Shown: positions 30,271 through 38,993 of the stretch, piece by piece
How positions within the stretch are numbered: the stretch's first letter is position 1
How the letters are laid out: each line of letters starts with the position of its first letter
DNA from: Irineochytrium annulatum
Lineage: Eukaryota; Chytridiomycota; Chytridiomycetes; Chytridiales; Chytridiaceae
Direction of reading: 5' to 3'
DNA: 64,000 nucleotides
NCBI GenBank assembly: GCA_027600665.1
Contig: JADGJL010000004.1
Coordinates: 1 to 64,000, forward strand
Notes under the pieces: generated by a model
What the model was told of the DNA's origin: nothing
The model's database searches: none
The model's input: only the letters and a program-made list of their open reading frames with translations
Translations under genes and position numbers: made by a program

Positions 30271-31209
30271 ATGTTGCCATTTCAATTTGCTCAAGAGGAC
30301 AATAGTGGCACCACTGGTGCTTTGAGTGAAGCCCTTCGTTGGACGGATAAAGTCTGGAACAGAATTGCAGATCCCGATATGTGGCTTAACATTATGTTCA
30401 GCTCCATTCGGATCATCATTATTTTTATCATCACCCGTATTGTCATTAGGGTGGTATATCGCATTATAGATCGTTCCATGGAACGCAAGCAGGAAGGCAA
30501 GATTCGCGTAAATCCGCGCAGATTCGTAACTGTAGGGGAACTGTTGAAAAATGCGACCTCCATAACATGTAATTTTATTATGATTCTTCTACTGTTATCT
30601 GAGATCAATATCCAAGTTGGACCGCTACTCGCGAGTGCAGGTGTGTTAGGGCTTGCCATTGGTTTCGGTGCACAGGGTCTGGTCAAGGATGTGATTACGG
30701 GTTTCTTCATTATATTGGAGGACCAGTTCGCTGTGGGGGATGTTATACAGACGGGAACCTACAAGGGAACGGTTGAGGTGATCGGACTTAGAACAACCAA
30801 ACTGGTCAGCTGGCAAGGTGAGGTGCACATTATCCCGAACGGGACGATTGCAAGTGTAACGAACTACTCCATGTCGAATTCGCTGGCTGTAGTGGATATT
30901 CCGATGAAGGCGGACTTAACTCTCGATGAGTCGGTACATCTAGTGAAGAAATCTTTGGTCGGAATCGAAGAGCGTGACCTAAATATTGTGAAGGTGCCGG
31001 ATGTGCTCGGTATACAGTCGATGTCCACATCAGAGTATGTGGTGCGAATTGTAGCTGAATGTATGCCTAACTCTCGTGCTTCTGTGGAACGTCAGATTCA
31101 GGGCGATGTGAAAAAAACGCTGGAGTATCGTGAGATGAGTCATCAAGCAGCATTGGAACAGGCAGCAGCTTTGGATAAAGATGAGGGGGATGGCACAGGT
31201 GGAGCGTAA
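30271..31209 (+). CDS. MscS-type mechanosensitive channel
   Basis: A 312-residue small-conductance mechanosensitive channel. Membrane helices lie at about 43-65 and 90-110; the pore-lining helix is ASAGVLGLAIGFGAQGLVKDVITG, with the Gly/Ala pattern typical of MscS TM3. A cytoplasmic beta domain (QFAVGDVIQTGTYKGTVEVIGLRTTKL) and a C-terminal alpha/beta domain follow. It releases solutes at sudden drops in osmolarity. Its end overlaps the DUF951 gene by 11 bases. Confidence 0.92.
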   Translation: MLPFQFAQEDNSGTTGALSEALRWTDKVWNRIADPDMWLNIMFSSIRIIIIFIITRIVIRVVYRIIDRSMERKQEGKIRVNPRRFVTVGELLKNATSITCNFIMILLLLSEINIQVGPLLASAGVLGLAIGFGAQGLVKDVITGFFIILEDQFAVGDVIQTGTYKGTVEVIGLRTTKLVSWQGEVHIIPNGTIASVTNYSMSNSLAVVDIPMKADLTLDESVHLVKKSLVGIEERDLNIVKVPDVLGIQSMSTSEYVVRIVAECMPNSRASVERQIQGDVKKTLEYREMSHQAALEQAAALDKDEGDGTGGA

Positions 31210-31408
31210 AAGTTTCCAGCTTGGGGATATCGTGCAGATGAAGAAGCAGCATCCCTGTGGCAGTAATGAAATGGAGATCATTCGTATGGGTATGGATATT
31301 CGGATCAAGTGTGTCGGTTGCAAACATAGCGTATTGATTCCAAGAGCAAAATTCGAGAAAAACATGAAGAAAGTATTGCGCTCAGCCGAAGAGTCCACTG
31401 AATCATGA
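31199..31408 (+). CDS. DUF951 family protein (YyzM-like)
   Basis: A 69-residue protein with the DUF951 pattern LGDIVQMKKQHPCGSNE, then MGMDIRIKCVGCKHSVLIPR. Three cysteines (HPCG, and C-x2-C in KCVGCKH) may bind a metal. The start is set at GTG 31199 (MERKSFQLGD), 9 bases after GAGGGGG, which matches the family N-terminus; the in-frame ATG at 31190 is too close to that site. It overlaps the mscS end by 11 bases. In Bacilli it sits between mscS-like genes and rpsF; ychF, often present here, is missing. Confidence 0.85.
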   Translation: MERKSFQLGDIVQMKKQHPCGSNEMEIIRMGMDIRIKCVGCKHSVLIPRAKFEKNMKKVLRSAEESTES

Positions 31409-31470
31409 CCTTGAAAATAATAGGGGCAGGGTGCTCAAAATAACGTTTACATGCAGGCCCCGCATGAGTG

Positions 31471-31499
31471 TTGCGTTCTGTAAATGATCATGCTATAAT
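31471..31499 (+). promoter_or_regulatory. tRNA-Ser promoter
   Basis: TTGCGT (31471-31476), a 17-base spacer and a perfect TATAAT (31494-31499) lie directly before the tRNA gene. Confidence 0.75.
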
Positions 31500-31511
31500 C
31501 ATTATTGCTGC

Positions 31512-31602
31512 GGAAAGGTACCCAAGAGGCCCAAGGGGGCTGACTCGAAATCAGTTAGGCGTGTCACAGCGTGCGTGGGTTCGAATCCCACCCTTTCCGC
31601 CA
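31512..31602 (+). tRNA. tRNA-Ser (anticodon CGA)
   Basis: A 91-base serine tRNA with encoded CCA end. The acceptor stem GGAAAGG (31512-31518) pairs with CCTTTCC (31592-31598), followed by discriminator G and CCA. The anticodon loop is CTCGAAA with CGA at 31546-31548, decoding UCG. A long variable arm and the T loop GGTTCGAATCC are present, as expected for a class II tRNA. It stands alone between DUF951 and rpsF. Confidence 0.95.
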
Positions 31603-31656
31603 CTTCATTTACAATTTACTCAATATACATTGAGTTTTATAAAAAAGATCGTTAAT

Positions 31657-31684
31657 AAGACTTCCCATTAGGGAAGTCTTTTTT
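31657..31684 (+). terminator. Terminator after tRNA-Ser
   Basis: AAGACTTCCC / GGGAAGTCTT forms a perfect 10-bp stem with a 4-base loop followed by TTTT, 55 bases past the tRNA. Confidence 0.9.
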
Positions 31685-31760
31685 GGTATAACGTTTTATC
31701 GAATATGTATTGAACACGTATCCATATCAGATACATCAACAATGATTAAAGTCGAAAAAT

Positions 31761-31783
31761 AAAGAGCCCCGAAGGGCTCTTTA
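31761..31783 (-). terminator. Terminator facing the yjzC-like gene
   Basis: AAAGAGCCC / GGGCTCTTT forms a 9-bp stem with a CGAA loop. Read on the minus strand it is followed by an A/T-rich stretch with U residues. It lies 260 bases past the yjzC-like stop; nothing else recognisable lies in 31784-32043. Confidence 0.6.
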
Positions 31784-32043
31784 TCCGGCGGTGCATTTGT
31801 TTGTTAGGAAACAATCGGTCGTAACAATCAGAAACTTGGTGTACTGCACGTAGCAATACGCGTGCTTCAGACGAAGGGCCTTACAACACATAACCACTTG
31901 CTTCTTAAATTACGTGATGAATCTCCAACAGCGAATGATCGGCTTCGTTGTCCAACGGAACCACACCTCTCTCGTGCACCGCCTAATTGTATTATGTGCT
32001 TTATTCCGTATTGTATACATGGATTGTGAAAAAAGTATTGCGA

Positions 32044-32238
32044 TTAATGGACGCGGGCTTTGGTCAGCTTCTTCCACTTACGATTTTGATTGCTTGTTTC
32101 GGGAAATGCTTCACCTTTTTGCAGTGTAACCCGCTTTGGATTCTGAATTTCCGTGACAAAGCTTTTTTCCCCAACTTCCGTGTACTCTCCATCGTTTGGG
32201 GCTTTGTCTCCTGGTTCAAACTCGGTTTTTTCACCCAT
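32044..32238 (-). CDS. YjzC-like small protein
   Basis: A 64-residue hydrophilic protein beginning MGEKTEFEPGDKAPNDGEY and continuing with PKRVTLQKGEAFPETSNQNRKW, which matches the YjzC family of small Bacilli proteins. Function is unknown. The ATG is preceded by a perfect AGGAGG 7 bases upstream, which supports it as a real gene. It is transcribed opposite to its neighbours tRNA-Ser and rpsF. Confidence 0.75.
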   Translation of the reverse strand: MGEKTEFEPGDKAPNDGEYTEVGEKSFVTEIQNPKRVTLQKGEAFPETSNQNRKWKKLTKARVH

Positions 32239-32342
32239 GATAAAACCTCCTCTGCAGATTATGTTACTTTGTTGCTTTTGTAGTGTGCTCCATAGCCGGG
32301 CTGATCATGTGCCAATATGTACAGGGAACGTTTGCTTGCACT

Positions 32343-32369
32343 TTGACTCGGTATTTGTTATATTAATAT
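32343..32369 (+). promoter_or_regulatory. Candidate promoter of rpsF-ssb-rpsR
   Basis: TTGACT (32343-32348) and TAATAT (32364-32369) are spaced by 15 bases, shorter than ideal. The 70-base leader that follows has two mutually exclusive hairpins (CTCAA/TTGAG and CTGG/CCAG, 32397-32420). This might be the S6-S18 feedback site known from other bacteria, but I cannot confirm the motif. Confidence 0.35.
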
Positions 32370-32440
32370 AGTTCGAGTTTGTGCTCGTTCCTTGCTCTCA
32401 ACCTGGATTGAGGGCCAGAGTCCATAAGGAGGTGAAAATT

Positions 32441-32734
32441 ATGCGCAAATATGAAGTGATGTACATTATTCGTCCTGACATTGAGCAAGAAGTTGTTCAA
32501 GCTACAGTCGATAAATTCCAAGGCATCATCTCCAACGGCGGTGGTGAAGTTACAGCTCACGACGTTATGGGTAAACGCCGTCTTGCGTATGAGATCAAGA
32601 AATTCCGTGATGGTTTTTATGTTCTGGTACATTTCACTGCTGAACCAGCAGTTGTAACTGAACTTGAGCGTCTCATGAAGATTTCTGACGAAGTAATTCG
32701 TTATCTCATTACCAACGACGTTAAGTCTGCTTAA
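32441..32734 (+). CDS. rpsF: Ribosomal protein bS6
   Basis: A 97-residue small-subunit protein beginning MRKYEVMYIIRPDIEQEVVQ; it binds bS18 in the platform of the 30S subunit. The ATG at 32441 follows AAGGAGGTGAAAATT, an ideal ribosome site. The frame is open 60 bases upstream but lacks a ribosome site there. It leads the rpsF-ssb-rpsR operon. Confidence 0.97.
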   Translation: MRKYEVMYIIRPDIEQEVVQATVDKFQGIISNGGGEVTAHDVMGKRRLAYEIKKFRDGFYVLVHFTAEPAVVTELERLMKISDEVIRYLITNDVKSA

Positions 32735-32782
32735 GACAACTCGTGATTAACGCACCAATACGCTCTGAAGGAGGGGATTACA

Positions 32783-33268
32783 TTGTTGAACCGTGTCATT
32801 CTGATCGGACGGTTAACCCGGGATCCTGAGTTGCGTTACACTCCAGCAGGAGTAGCAGTTACGCAATTTACTTTGGCAGTGGACAGACCGTTTACAAGCC
32901 AAGGAGGAGAAAGGGAAGCCGATTTCATTCCGGTCGTAACCTGGAGACAGCTTGCCGAGACCTGTGCAAACTATTTGCGCAAAGGACGCCTGGCTGCAGT
33001 CGAAGGACGCATTCAAGTACGGAACTACGAGAATAACGAAGGAAAACGTGTATACGTGACCGAAGTTATTGCTGATAATGTTCGTTTCTTGGAGTCAGCT
33101 AACCGTGATAATAGCGGTGGCGGCGGTGGGCAACCAATGCGTGAAGAGCCTTCTTATGGAGGCGGCGGACGCGCGAACAATAACAATAATTCGCGTAGCA
33201 ACAATCAGGATCCTTTTTCTGATGACGGAAAACCGATTGATATATCGGATGATGATTTGCCATTTTAA
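32783..33268 (+). CDS. ssb: Single-stranded DNA-binding protein
   Basis: A 161-residue SSB with an N-terminal OB fold ([21 protein letters not shown]), a flexible Gly/Asn/Ser-rich linker (about 112-145) and the acidic tip DISDDDLPF that recruits replication and repair partners. The start is TTG after AAGGAGGGG. It lies 48 bases after rpsF and 56 before rpsR. Confidence 0.97.
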   Translation: MLNRVILIGRLTRDPELRYTPAGVAVTQFTLAVDRPFTSQGGEREADFIPVVTWRQLAETCANYLRKGRLAAVEGRIQVRNYENNEGKRVYVTEVIADNVRFLESANRDNSGGGGGQPMREEPSYGGGGRANNNNNSRSNNQDPFSDDGKPIDISDDDLPF

Positions 33269-33324
33269 CATGAGCTGATACTCTTCGGAGATATGGGTTA
33301 CATGATAGGAAAGGACTGAAAAGC

Positions 33325-33597
33325 ATGGGCTTCAAGCAAAGAGAAGGCGGAGACAACGATAAAAGACCGGCACGTCGTGGCGGCCGTAATAAACGTCGTA
33401 AAGTGTGCTTCTTCACAGCTAACAAAATTACTCACATCGATTATAAAGATACGGACTTGCTTCGTAAATTTATCAGCGAACGTGGAAAAATTTTGCCACG
33501 CCGTGTAACAGGTACTAGCGCTAAATATCAACGCATGCTGACGATTGCAATCAAACGCTCCCGTCAAATCGCATTATTGCCATACACAACTGAGTAG
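33325..33597 (+). CDS. rpsR: Ribosomal protein bS18
   Basis: A 90-residue basic protein. After a short Arg-rich N-terminus it has [35 protein letters not shown], typical of bS18. The single N-terminal cysteine (zinc-independent form) is seen. It ends the rpsF-ssb-rpsR operon before a strong terminator. Confidence 0.97.
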   Translation: MGFKQREGGDNDKRPARRGGRNKRRKVCFFTANKITHIDYKDTDLLRKFISERGKILPRRVTGTSAKYQRMLTIAIKRSRQIALLPYTTE

Positions 33598-33620
33598 TAT
33601 ATACTCAGCTTGCATACGAA

Positions 33621-33649
33621 GCAGTCGGCTCATAGCCGGCTGCTTTTTT
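33621..33649 (+). terminator. Terminator of rpsF-ssb-rpsR
   Basis: GCAGTCGGCT pairs with AGCCGGCTGC (one G-U pair) across a 3-base loop, followed by TTTTTT. Confidence 0.9.
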
Positions 33650-33813
33650 GTATTTATACAATAAAATAACATGCTCACTCTGGCTAATCTGAGATTCCAA
33701 AACTATGGTGATAGAAGCATTTAAGGCTCAAATGAATTATAATAGAGTCTAATCTACTGAAAAGGCTCAGTTCGAGAAATAGCTATATTTCAGAATAATC
33801 ACCAGGAGTGCAT

Positions 33814-34404
33814 ATGAATACATCAAAGCGTAGAGGCAAACAGAGAAAAAAGAGAAGTCTGAAAACCTGGATTCTAGCAACTCTTTTACTTTCCATTATA
33901 TATGTATGGTTACAGCAAAAAGGTGATATAGATAACATGTGGCCCGGGACAACTCAAGAGGTTGTACCGATCACAGGCCTTCATCCTGTGGTAGCAGAGA
34001 ATGAGAAATTATTGGTACGGAAGGCAGCGAGACGAGGAATAGAGATGGTTATTACCCACGGCTACCGAAGTTCTGAGGAGCAAGACGCACTATTCAACCA
34101 AGGACGCTCAAGTGCAGGTAATATCGTTACGAATGCGCGTGGTGGTGAGTCATATCATAACTATGGATTAGCTATTGATTTTGCACTGAGGACGCCTGAG
34201 GGTGATGTGGTGTGGGATATGGAGCGAGATGATAACGGGAATGGCAAGGCAGACTGGATGGAAGTTGTGGATCTCGCCAAAGAGTTAGGTTTCACTTGGG
34301 GTGGAGACTGGGCTAACTTTCCGGACTATCCTCACTTACAGATGGATTTTGGCTTGAGTATCAATGAGTTAAAACGTGGTAAAAGGCCTCCTGAAACTTC
34401 CTAA
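33814..34404 (+). CDS. M15 family L,D-peptidase/D-Ala-D-Ala carboxypeptidase-like protein
   Basis: A 196-residue secreted or membrane-anchored peptidase. A very basic N-terminus (SKRRGKQRKKRS) is followed by one hydrophobic helix (about 19-37), likely a signal anchor. The M15 zinc motifs are ESYHNYGLAIDF (His and Asp) and YPHLQM (His). The domain resembles CwlK-like L-Ala-D-Glu endopeptidases as well as VanY carboxypeptidases; I cannot separate these. The start is ATG 33814, 5 bases after AGGAG. It probably trims cell-wall peptides. Confidence 0.82.
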   Translation: MNTSKRRGKQRKKRSLKTWILATLLLSIIYVWLQQKGDIDNMWPGTTQEVVPITGLHPVVAENEKLLVRKAARRGIEMVITHGYRSSEEQDALFNQGRSSAGNIVTNARGGESYHNYGLAIDFALRTPEGDVVWDMERDDNGNGKADWMEVVDLAKELGFTWGGDWANFPDYPHLQMDFGLSINELKRGKRPPETS

Positions 34405-34445
34405 AACAATTGTTTATATACAATGAAATGAATAAATATTAACTA

Positions 34446-34471
34446 AGCTCTGCATTTTGCAGGGCTTTTTT
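34446..34471 (+). terminator. Terminator of the M15 peptidase gene
   Basis: AGCTCTGC / GCAGGGCT stem (one G-U pair) with TTTT loop and TTTTTT tail, 41 bases past the stop. Confidence 0.85.
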
Positions 34472-35132
34472 CTTTCTTTTGTAAAATAAATGATAAAAGA
34501 TGACAATTTGGTCTTTACATTAGCAAATAAATAAAACTATACTATAATAACTAGATTTTTTACTTTGATCGCACATATTATTTCAAATATAAGCATGGTA
34601 GCTCCAATTGAATAAATTTCAGCTATAGTTCGAGATATAATCAACACTACTAAATGTAACATTTACCTCACGTTAATTTAAGAAACTCTACCCTAATTAA
34701 GAGATACACATACAACTGATGTAACTACTATGTTATGTATATGTTAAATCGACCATTTGCCTATGTGCACCTCACATCTAAAAACAGGAAAATAACTCCC
34801 CAAATCCTTGCTATATGCCTTTATAATATTACTAATATCCAAATCTGTAGTATAAAAAACATTTATACCAAAAATCTCAAAATAAGCATTGACGTTAGCT
34901 AAAATTACACGTATGATTACATTAATTATTTTGCTGTATAATTCCACTAGGAATTATCAACATTAATTGACCAATGGTCTAAATATAAGTCTCTTAAACT
35001 AGTTTCTCCTAATGATTTGGTATTTTGTATAAGCTATTGTTCGTTATCTTCAAGAACTTGGAAATATACAGTAGATGCATTCCTCTACACACGAATACAA
35101 TCTACGGAAATTATGGGGTTAGGGTGATTGAT
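34472..35132. other. AT-rich gap with a possible gene remnant
   Basis: These 660 bases are clearly richer in A and T than the flanks. On the minus strand a 67-codon frame (34744-34947) starts at a GTG without ribosome site; its product (ending FRCEVHIGKWSI) is not recognised and could be a decayed gene. On the plus strand TTTACA (34514-34519) and TATACT (34538-34543), 18 bases apart, could be a promoter, which would give oppD a leader of nearly 600 bases. No repeats or transposase pieces are seen. Confidence 0.4.
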
Positions 35133-36137
35133 TTGAATACAGAGCTATTGGAAGTCAGAAATCTAACAACATCATTCAGAATTGAAGATGACTATTATGC
35201 AGCAGTGGATCACGTTAACCTTAAGGTGAAAAAAAATGAAGTGTTGGCGATTGTAGGTGAATCCGGGTCAGGTAAAAGTGCTTTTGCATTCTCTCTTATG
35301 GGCTTGCATAACAAAGCAAAAATCGAAGGCCAGATTCTCTATAAAGGACAAGATATTGCCAACATCTCTCCAAACAAGTTGAACAAGCTACGCGGTAAAG
35401 AAATGGCTATGATTTTTCAGGATCCATTGTCTGCGTTAAACCCTCTAATGATTATTGGTGAACAGATTGAAGAGATCCTTACACTTCATCAGTCTAAGCT
35501 GTCTTCCAGAGAGAAGAGAGAGAAGGTTATTCACTTATTGAATCAGGTAGGGATTCCACGTCCCGAACAAATATACAAGCAGTATCCCCACGAATTATCT
35601 GGTGGTATGAGACAGAGAATTGTCATCGCCATTGCGATTGCTAACAAACCAGAACTACTCATAGCCGATGAACCAACGACGGCGCTTGACGTTACCATTC
35701 AACTACAGATTCTGGAGCTGATCCGAGATCTGAAGAATGAAATTAACGCAGGCATTATTCTGATTACACATGATTTGGGTGTTGTGGCTGAGATGGCTGA
35801 TCGCGTTGCCGTTATGTACGCAGGCGAAATTGTTGAAATCGCAGATATCTTCACATTGATGAACGATGCGAAGCATCCATATACCCGCTCATTGTTGAAT
35901 TCTATTCCCACCCTGTCTGAAGAAAGATCCAAATTACATGTTATCCAAGGCATCGTACCATCACTCAAAAATCTTCCTCGCAAAGGGTGCAGATTCAAAG
36001 CCAGAATTCCATGGATTAGTGAATCGGCTCATGAAGAGAACCCGCAGATGCATGAAATTGCACCAGGTCACTTTGTACGGTGTACCTGTTACCAGCACTT
36101 TCATTTCCCTGACCAAAGCGGAGGAGGAATAACATAA
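35133..36137 (+). CDS. oppD: Oligopeptide ABC transporter ATP-binding protein (OppD/AppD type)
   Basis: A 334-residue ATPase with Walker A GESGSGKS, signature LSGGMRQR, Walker B LLIADEPTTALD and the switch histidine in ILITHDLGVVAE. It energises peptide uptake with the second ATPase encoded next. The start is placed at TTG 35133 (MNTELLEVRNL), 4 bases after AGGGTGAT; the 36 codons upstream do not resemble the family. The C-terminal oligopeptide region keeps GC..F and a final CTC, but the usual two middle cysteines (in RCPxxxxxC) are replaced by Ile and Ser. It overlaps oppF by one base. Confidence 0.92.
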   Translation: MNTELLEVRNLTTSFRIEDDYYAAVDHVNLKVKKNEVLAIVGESGSGKSAFAFSLMGLHNKAKIEGQILYKGQDIANISPNKLNKLRGKEMAMIFQDPLSALNPLMIIGEQIEEILTLHQSKLSSREKREKVIHLLNQVGIPRPEQIYKQYPHELSGGMRQRIVIAIAIANKPELLIADEPTTALDVTIQLQILELIRDLKNEINAGIILITHDLGVVAEMADRVAVMYAGEIVEIADIFTLMNDAKHPYTRSLLNSIPTLSEERSKLHVIQGIVPSLKNLPRKGCRFKARIPWISESAHEENPQMHEIAPGHFVRCTCYQHFHFPDQSGGGIT

Positions 36138-37069
36138 TGGCATTACTCGAAGTAGAAGGGCTCAAGATACACTTTCCGATTCGCGGGGGGTTGCTTAAAC
36201 GGGAAATCGGCAGTGTAAAGGCCGTTGATGATGTGAGCTTCTCCATTGAACAAGGACAGACCTATGGGCTGGTTGGCGAATCAGGTTCAGGCAAGACGAC
36301 AACAGGCAGAGCCATTATTGGGCTGAACCATGTCACTGACGGAAAGATTCTGTTTAACGGTAAAAATCTGGCTACGGAGCGACGTAAAAACAGGCAGCTC
36401 CAGCGGGATGTACAAATGATTTTCCAAGATCCATATTCATCATTGAATCCAAAGAAGCGGGTTATCGATATCATCGCTGAACCGTTTCGTAACTATGAGC
36501 GTCTGACAGCGACCGAGGAGAAAAGACAAGTAAGAGAATTACTTGAAAAAGTTGGTCTGAGTCCGGAGTCCATCTACAAGTATCCGCATGAATTCTCAGG
36601 GGGGCAGCGGCAACGTATCGGCATTGCACGGGCTATTGCACTGAAACCGAAGCTGATTATCGCGGATGAACCTGTCTCTGCACTGGATGTATCAGTACAG
36701 GCTCAGGTACTTAACTTTATGCAGGAGATTCAAAAAGAATTAAATCTGACGTATCTGTTCATCAGTCACGATCTGGGCATCATCCGCCATATGTGTGATC
36801 AGATCGGAATTATGTATAAAGGTCGATATGTGGAACAAGGTACAACGAATGATATTTTTGAGAATCCGCAACACATCTATACCAAACGTCTGATTGCTGC
36901 CATTCCGGATATGGACCCAACCAAACGAGAGGAAATGGTAGCCTTCCGTCAACAGGTCAAGTCCGAGTATGAACATTCATACCGAAATTTCTTTGATGAG
37001 GAAGGGCTTGCATACTCGCTCCAATCCATTTCCGATACTCACCGAGTAGCTCTACCTCAGAAAGGTTGA
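36137..37069 (+). CDS. oppF: Oligopeptide ABC transporter ATP-binding protein (OppF/AppF type)
   Basis: A 310-residue ATPase with the OppF N-terminus (LKIHFPIRGGLLKREIG), Walker A GESGSGKT, signature FSGGQRQR and Walker B LIIADEPVSALD. It pairs with OppD. A TAATG junction shows coupling to oppD, and oppB starts 7 bases after its stop. The C-terminal cysteine signature found in some OppF proteins is absent. Confidence 0.93.
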   Translation: MALLEVEGLKIHFPIRGGLLKREIGSVKAVDDVSFSIEQGQTYGLVGESGSGKTTTGRAIIGLNHVTDGKILFNGKNLATERRKNRQLQRDVQMIFQDPYSSLNPKKRVIDIIAEPFRNYERLTATEEKRQVRELLEKVGLSPESIYKYPHEFSGGQRQRIGIARAIALKPKLIIADEPVSALDVSVQAQVLNFMQEIQKELNLTYLFISHDLGIIRHMCDQIGIMYKGRYVEQGTTNDIFENPQHIYTKRLIAAIPDMDPTKREEMVAFRQQVKSEYEHSYRNFFDEEGLAYSLQSISDTHRVALPQKG

Positions 37070-37076
37070 AGGCCAT

Positions 37077-38039
37077 ATGTGGAAAACGATAGTACGCAGA
37101 ATTATCATAATGATCCCTCAGATCTTTTTACTAAGTCTTTTGGTCTTTCTGATGGCCAAGGCCATGCCGGGTGATGCACTAACCGGATTGCTTGATCCAA
37201 GCGTTGATCCCAAAGCGTTGGAAGCCCAGCGAGAGAGACTGGGATTGAATAATCCTTGGTACGTGCAATATTGGGACTGGATCAAAAACGCCATCCAAGG
37301 TGATTTTGGACAATCCTTCCGCTTCAAAATGCCCGTTACGGACCTGATCGGTCAACGTGTAGCAAACACGTTCTGGCTCGCACTGGCGACACTTGTACTG
37401 ACTTACCTGATTGCTATTCCACTGGGTATCATCAGTGGTCGTTACAACGATACCTGGTCTGATCGGTTGATCACTGGTTACACCTACTTGGGCTTCGCCG
37501 CTCCATTGTTTATCTTCGCACTGGTGATGGTATGGATCTTCGGATTCCATTTCGGCTGGTTCCCGACAGGAGGAAGCGTTGCGCCAGGACTTACACCAGG
37601 CACATTCAGCTACGTAATGAGTAAGTTCTATCATCTATTATTGCCGGCATTATCCATGGCACTGATTACAACGGTATCTACCGTTCAATATTTGCGTAGT
37701 GAAATCATTGATATCAAGCATAAGGAATTCGTTATTACTGCGAGAGCCAAAGGGGCTTCAGAATCCCGGATCTATAACAGACATATTTTGAGAAACTCGC
37801 TATTACCTATCGCCGCATTCTTCGGATATGAGATTACGGGGCTTATCGGTGGTACCGTATTTATCGAAAGCATATTCAGTTATCCAGGTATGGGGCAGTT
37901 GTTCCTGAATTCCATCTCATTGCGTGACTTCAGCGTTGTGACTGCACTCGTATTGTTATATGGCGTAGCTTCCATTCTCGGGGCATTGCTGTCTGACATA
38001 ATTCTGGGAATTGTAGATCCACGTATACGGATCAAGTAA
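37077..38039 (+). CDS. oppB: Oligopeptide ABC transporter permease (OppB type)
   Basis: A 320-residue membrane permease with about six helices. It has the N-terminal domain typical of OppB/DppB (DALTGLLDPSVDPKALEAQRERLGLNNP, shown here in part as the 'DPSVD' region), and the EAA loop TARAKGASESRIYNRHILRN that docks onto the ATPases. The ATG follows AAGGTTGAAGG. It forms the channel with OppC. Confidence 0.94.
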   Translation: MWKTIVRRIIIMIPQIFLLSLLVFLMAKAMPGDALTGLLDPSVDPKALEAQRERLGLNNPWYVQYWDWIKNAIQGDFGQSFRFKMPVTDLIGQRVANTFWLALATLVLTYLIAIPLGIISGRYNDTWSDRLITGYTYLGFAAPLFIFALVMVWIFGFHFGWFPTGGSVAPGLTPGTFSYVMSKFYHLLLPALSMALITTVSTVQYLRSEIIDIKHKEFVITARAKGASESRIYNRHILRNSLLPIAAFFGYEITGLIGGTVFIESIFSYPGMGQLFLNSISLRDFSVVTALVLLYGVASILGALLSDIILGIVDPRIRIK

Positions 38040-38068
38040 GAACTTGAAGATTTCGGGGTGAAAACAAG

Positions 38069-38974
38069 ATGAGCAAGGCCAACGAGGTAGTTGTAACTTC
38101 ACAAAAAGTTGATAAAAGCCCCTCCAGTTTGAGTATTTTATGGAGGGAGCTTGTCAGAGATAAGGTGGCACTAATCTCGCTCATTTTCTTGGGCTTGGTC
38201 ATGTTGCTGGTGTATGGCACGTCTCTCATTCTGAATCAGGATGATATCGTACGCGTGGATCTGTTTGCCTTATATGAACCACCTTCTGCACAATATTGGC
38301 TTGGAACAGACTATGGGGGTCGTGATGTATTTGGCCAACTGGTCATTGGTACACGTAACTCGCTGACTATTGGAATTATCGTAACGTTAATGACTGGCTT
38401 CATAGGTATCTTAATTGGCCTTTTATCCGGTTACTTCGGTGGAATGATAGACAACCTGTTTATGCGTGTTGTTGACTTCTTCATGATCCTTCCGATGTTG
38501 ATGATTGTTATCGCGTTTGTTACGGCAGTACCGAAATACAATATCATCTCGTTCTCTCTAATCATGACGGCGTTTCTCTGGATGGGTATCGCCAGATTGA
38601 TTCGTTCTAAAGCATTACAGGAACGGGAGCTGGACTATGTAAAAGCTTCAAAAACATTGGGCTCTTCTCATCTGAAGATTATGCTCTCACAGGTTCTTCC
38701 GAATCTGAGCTCCATTATCATCGTAACGATGACATTGAATCTCGCTGCCAACATTGGCCTCGAATCAGGGCTGTCTTTCCTCGGGTTTGGTTTTCCCGAA
38801 AGTACGCCTAGTCTTGGAACACTCGTAAGTTATGCACGTAATCCGCAAACCCTGGAATCCAGATGGTGGATATGGCTACCCGCATCAGTACTGATCCTGG
38901 TATTGATGTTGAGTATAAATAATGTCGGTCAAGCCCTAAAGCGTGCGACTGATGCAAGACAAAGAAGAGGTTAA
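38069..38974 (+). CDS. oppC: Oligopeptide ABC transporter permease (OppC type)
   Basis: A 301-residue permease with the OppC N-terminal region (LSILWRELVRDKVALISL), the motif HWLGTD-like YWLGTDYGGRDVFGQLVIG, six membrane helices and an EAA loop YVKASKTLGSSHLKIMLSQ. It partners OppB. The gene ends 19 bases before the oppA start. Confidence 0.94.
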   Translation: MSKANEVVVTSQKVDKSPSSLSILWRELVRDKVALISLIFLGLVMLLVYGTSLILNQDDIVRVDLFALYEPPSAQYWLGTDYGGRDVFGQLVIGTRNSLTIGIIVTLMTGFIGILIGLLSGYFGGMIDNLFMRVVDFFMILPMLMIVIAFVTAVPKYNIISFSLIMTAFLWMGIARLIRSKALQERELDYVKASKTLGSSHLKIMLSQVLPNLSSIIIVTMTLNLAANIGLESGLSFLGFGFPESTPSLGTLVSYARNPQTLESRWWIWLPASVLILVLMLSINNVGQALKRATDARQRRG

Positions 38975-38993
38975 AAAAAGGGAGGAAAGGTTC

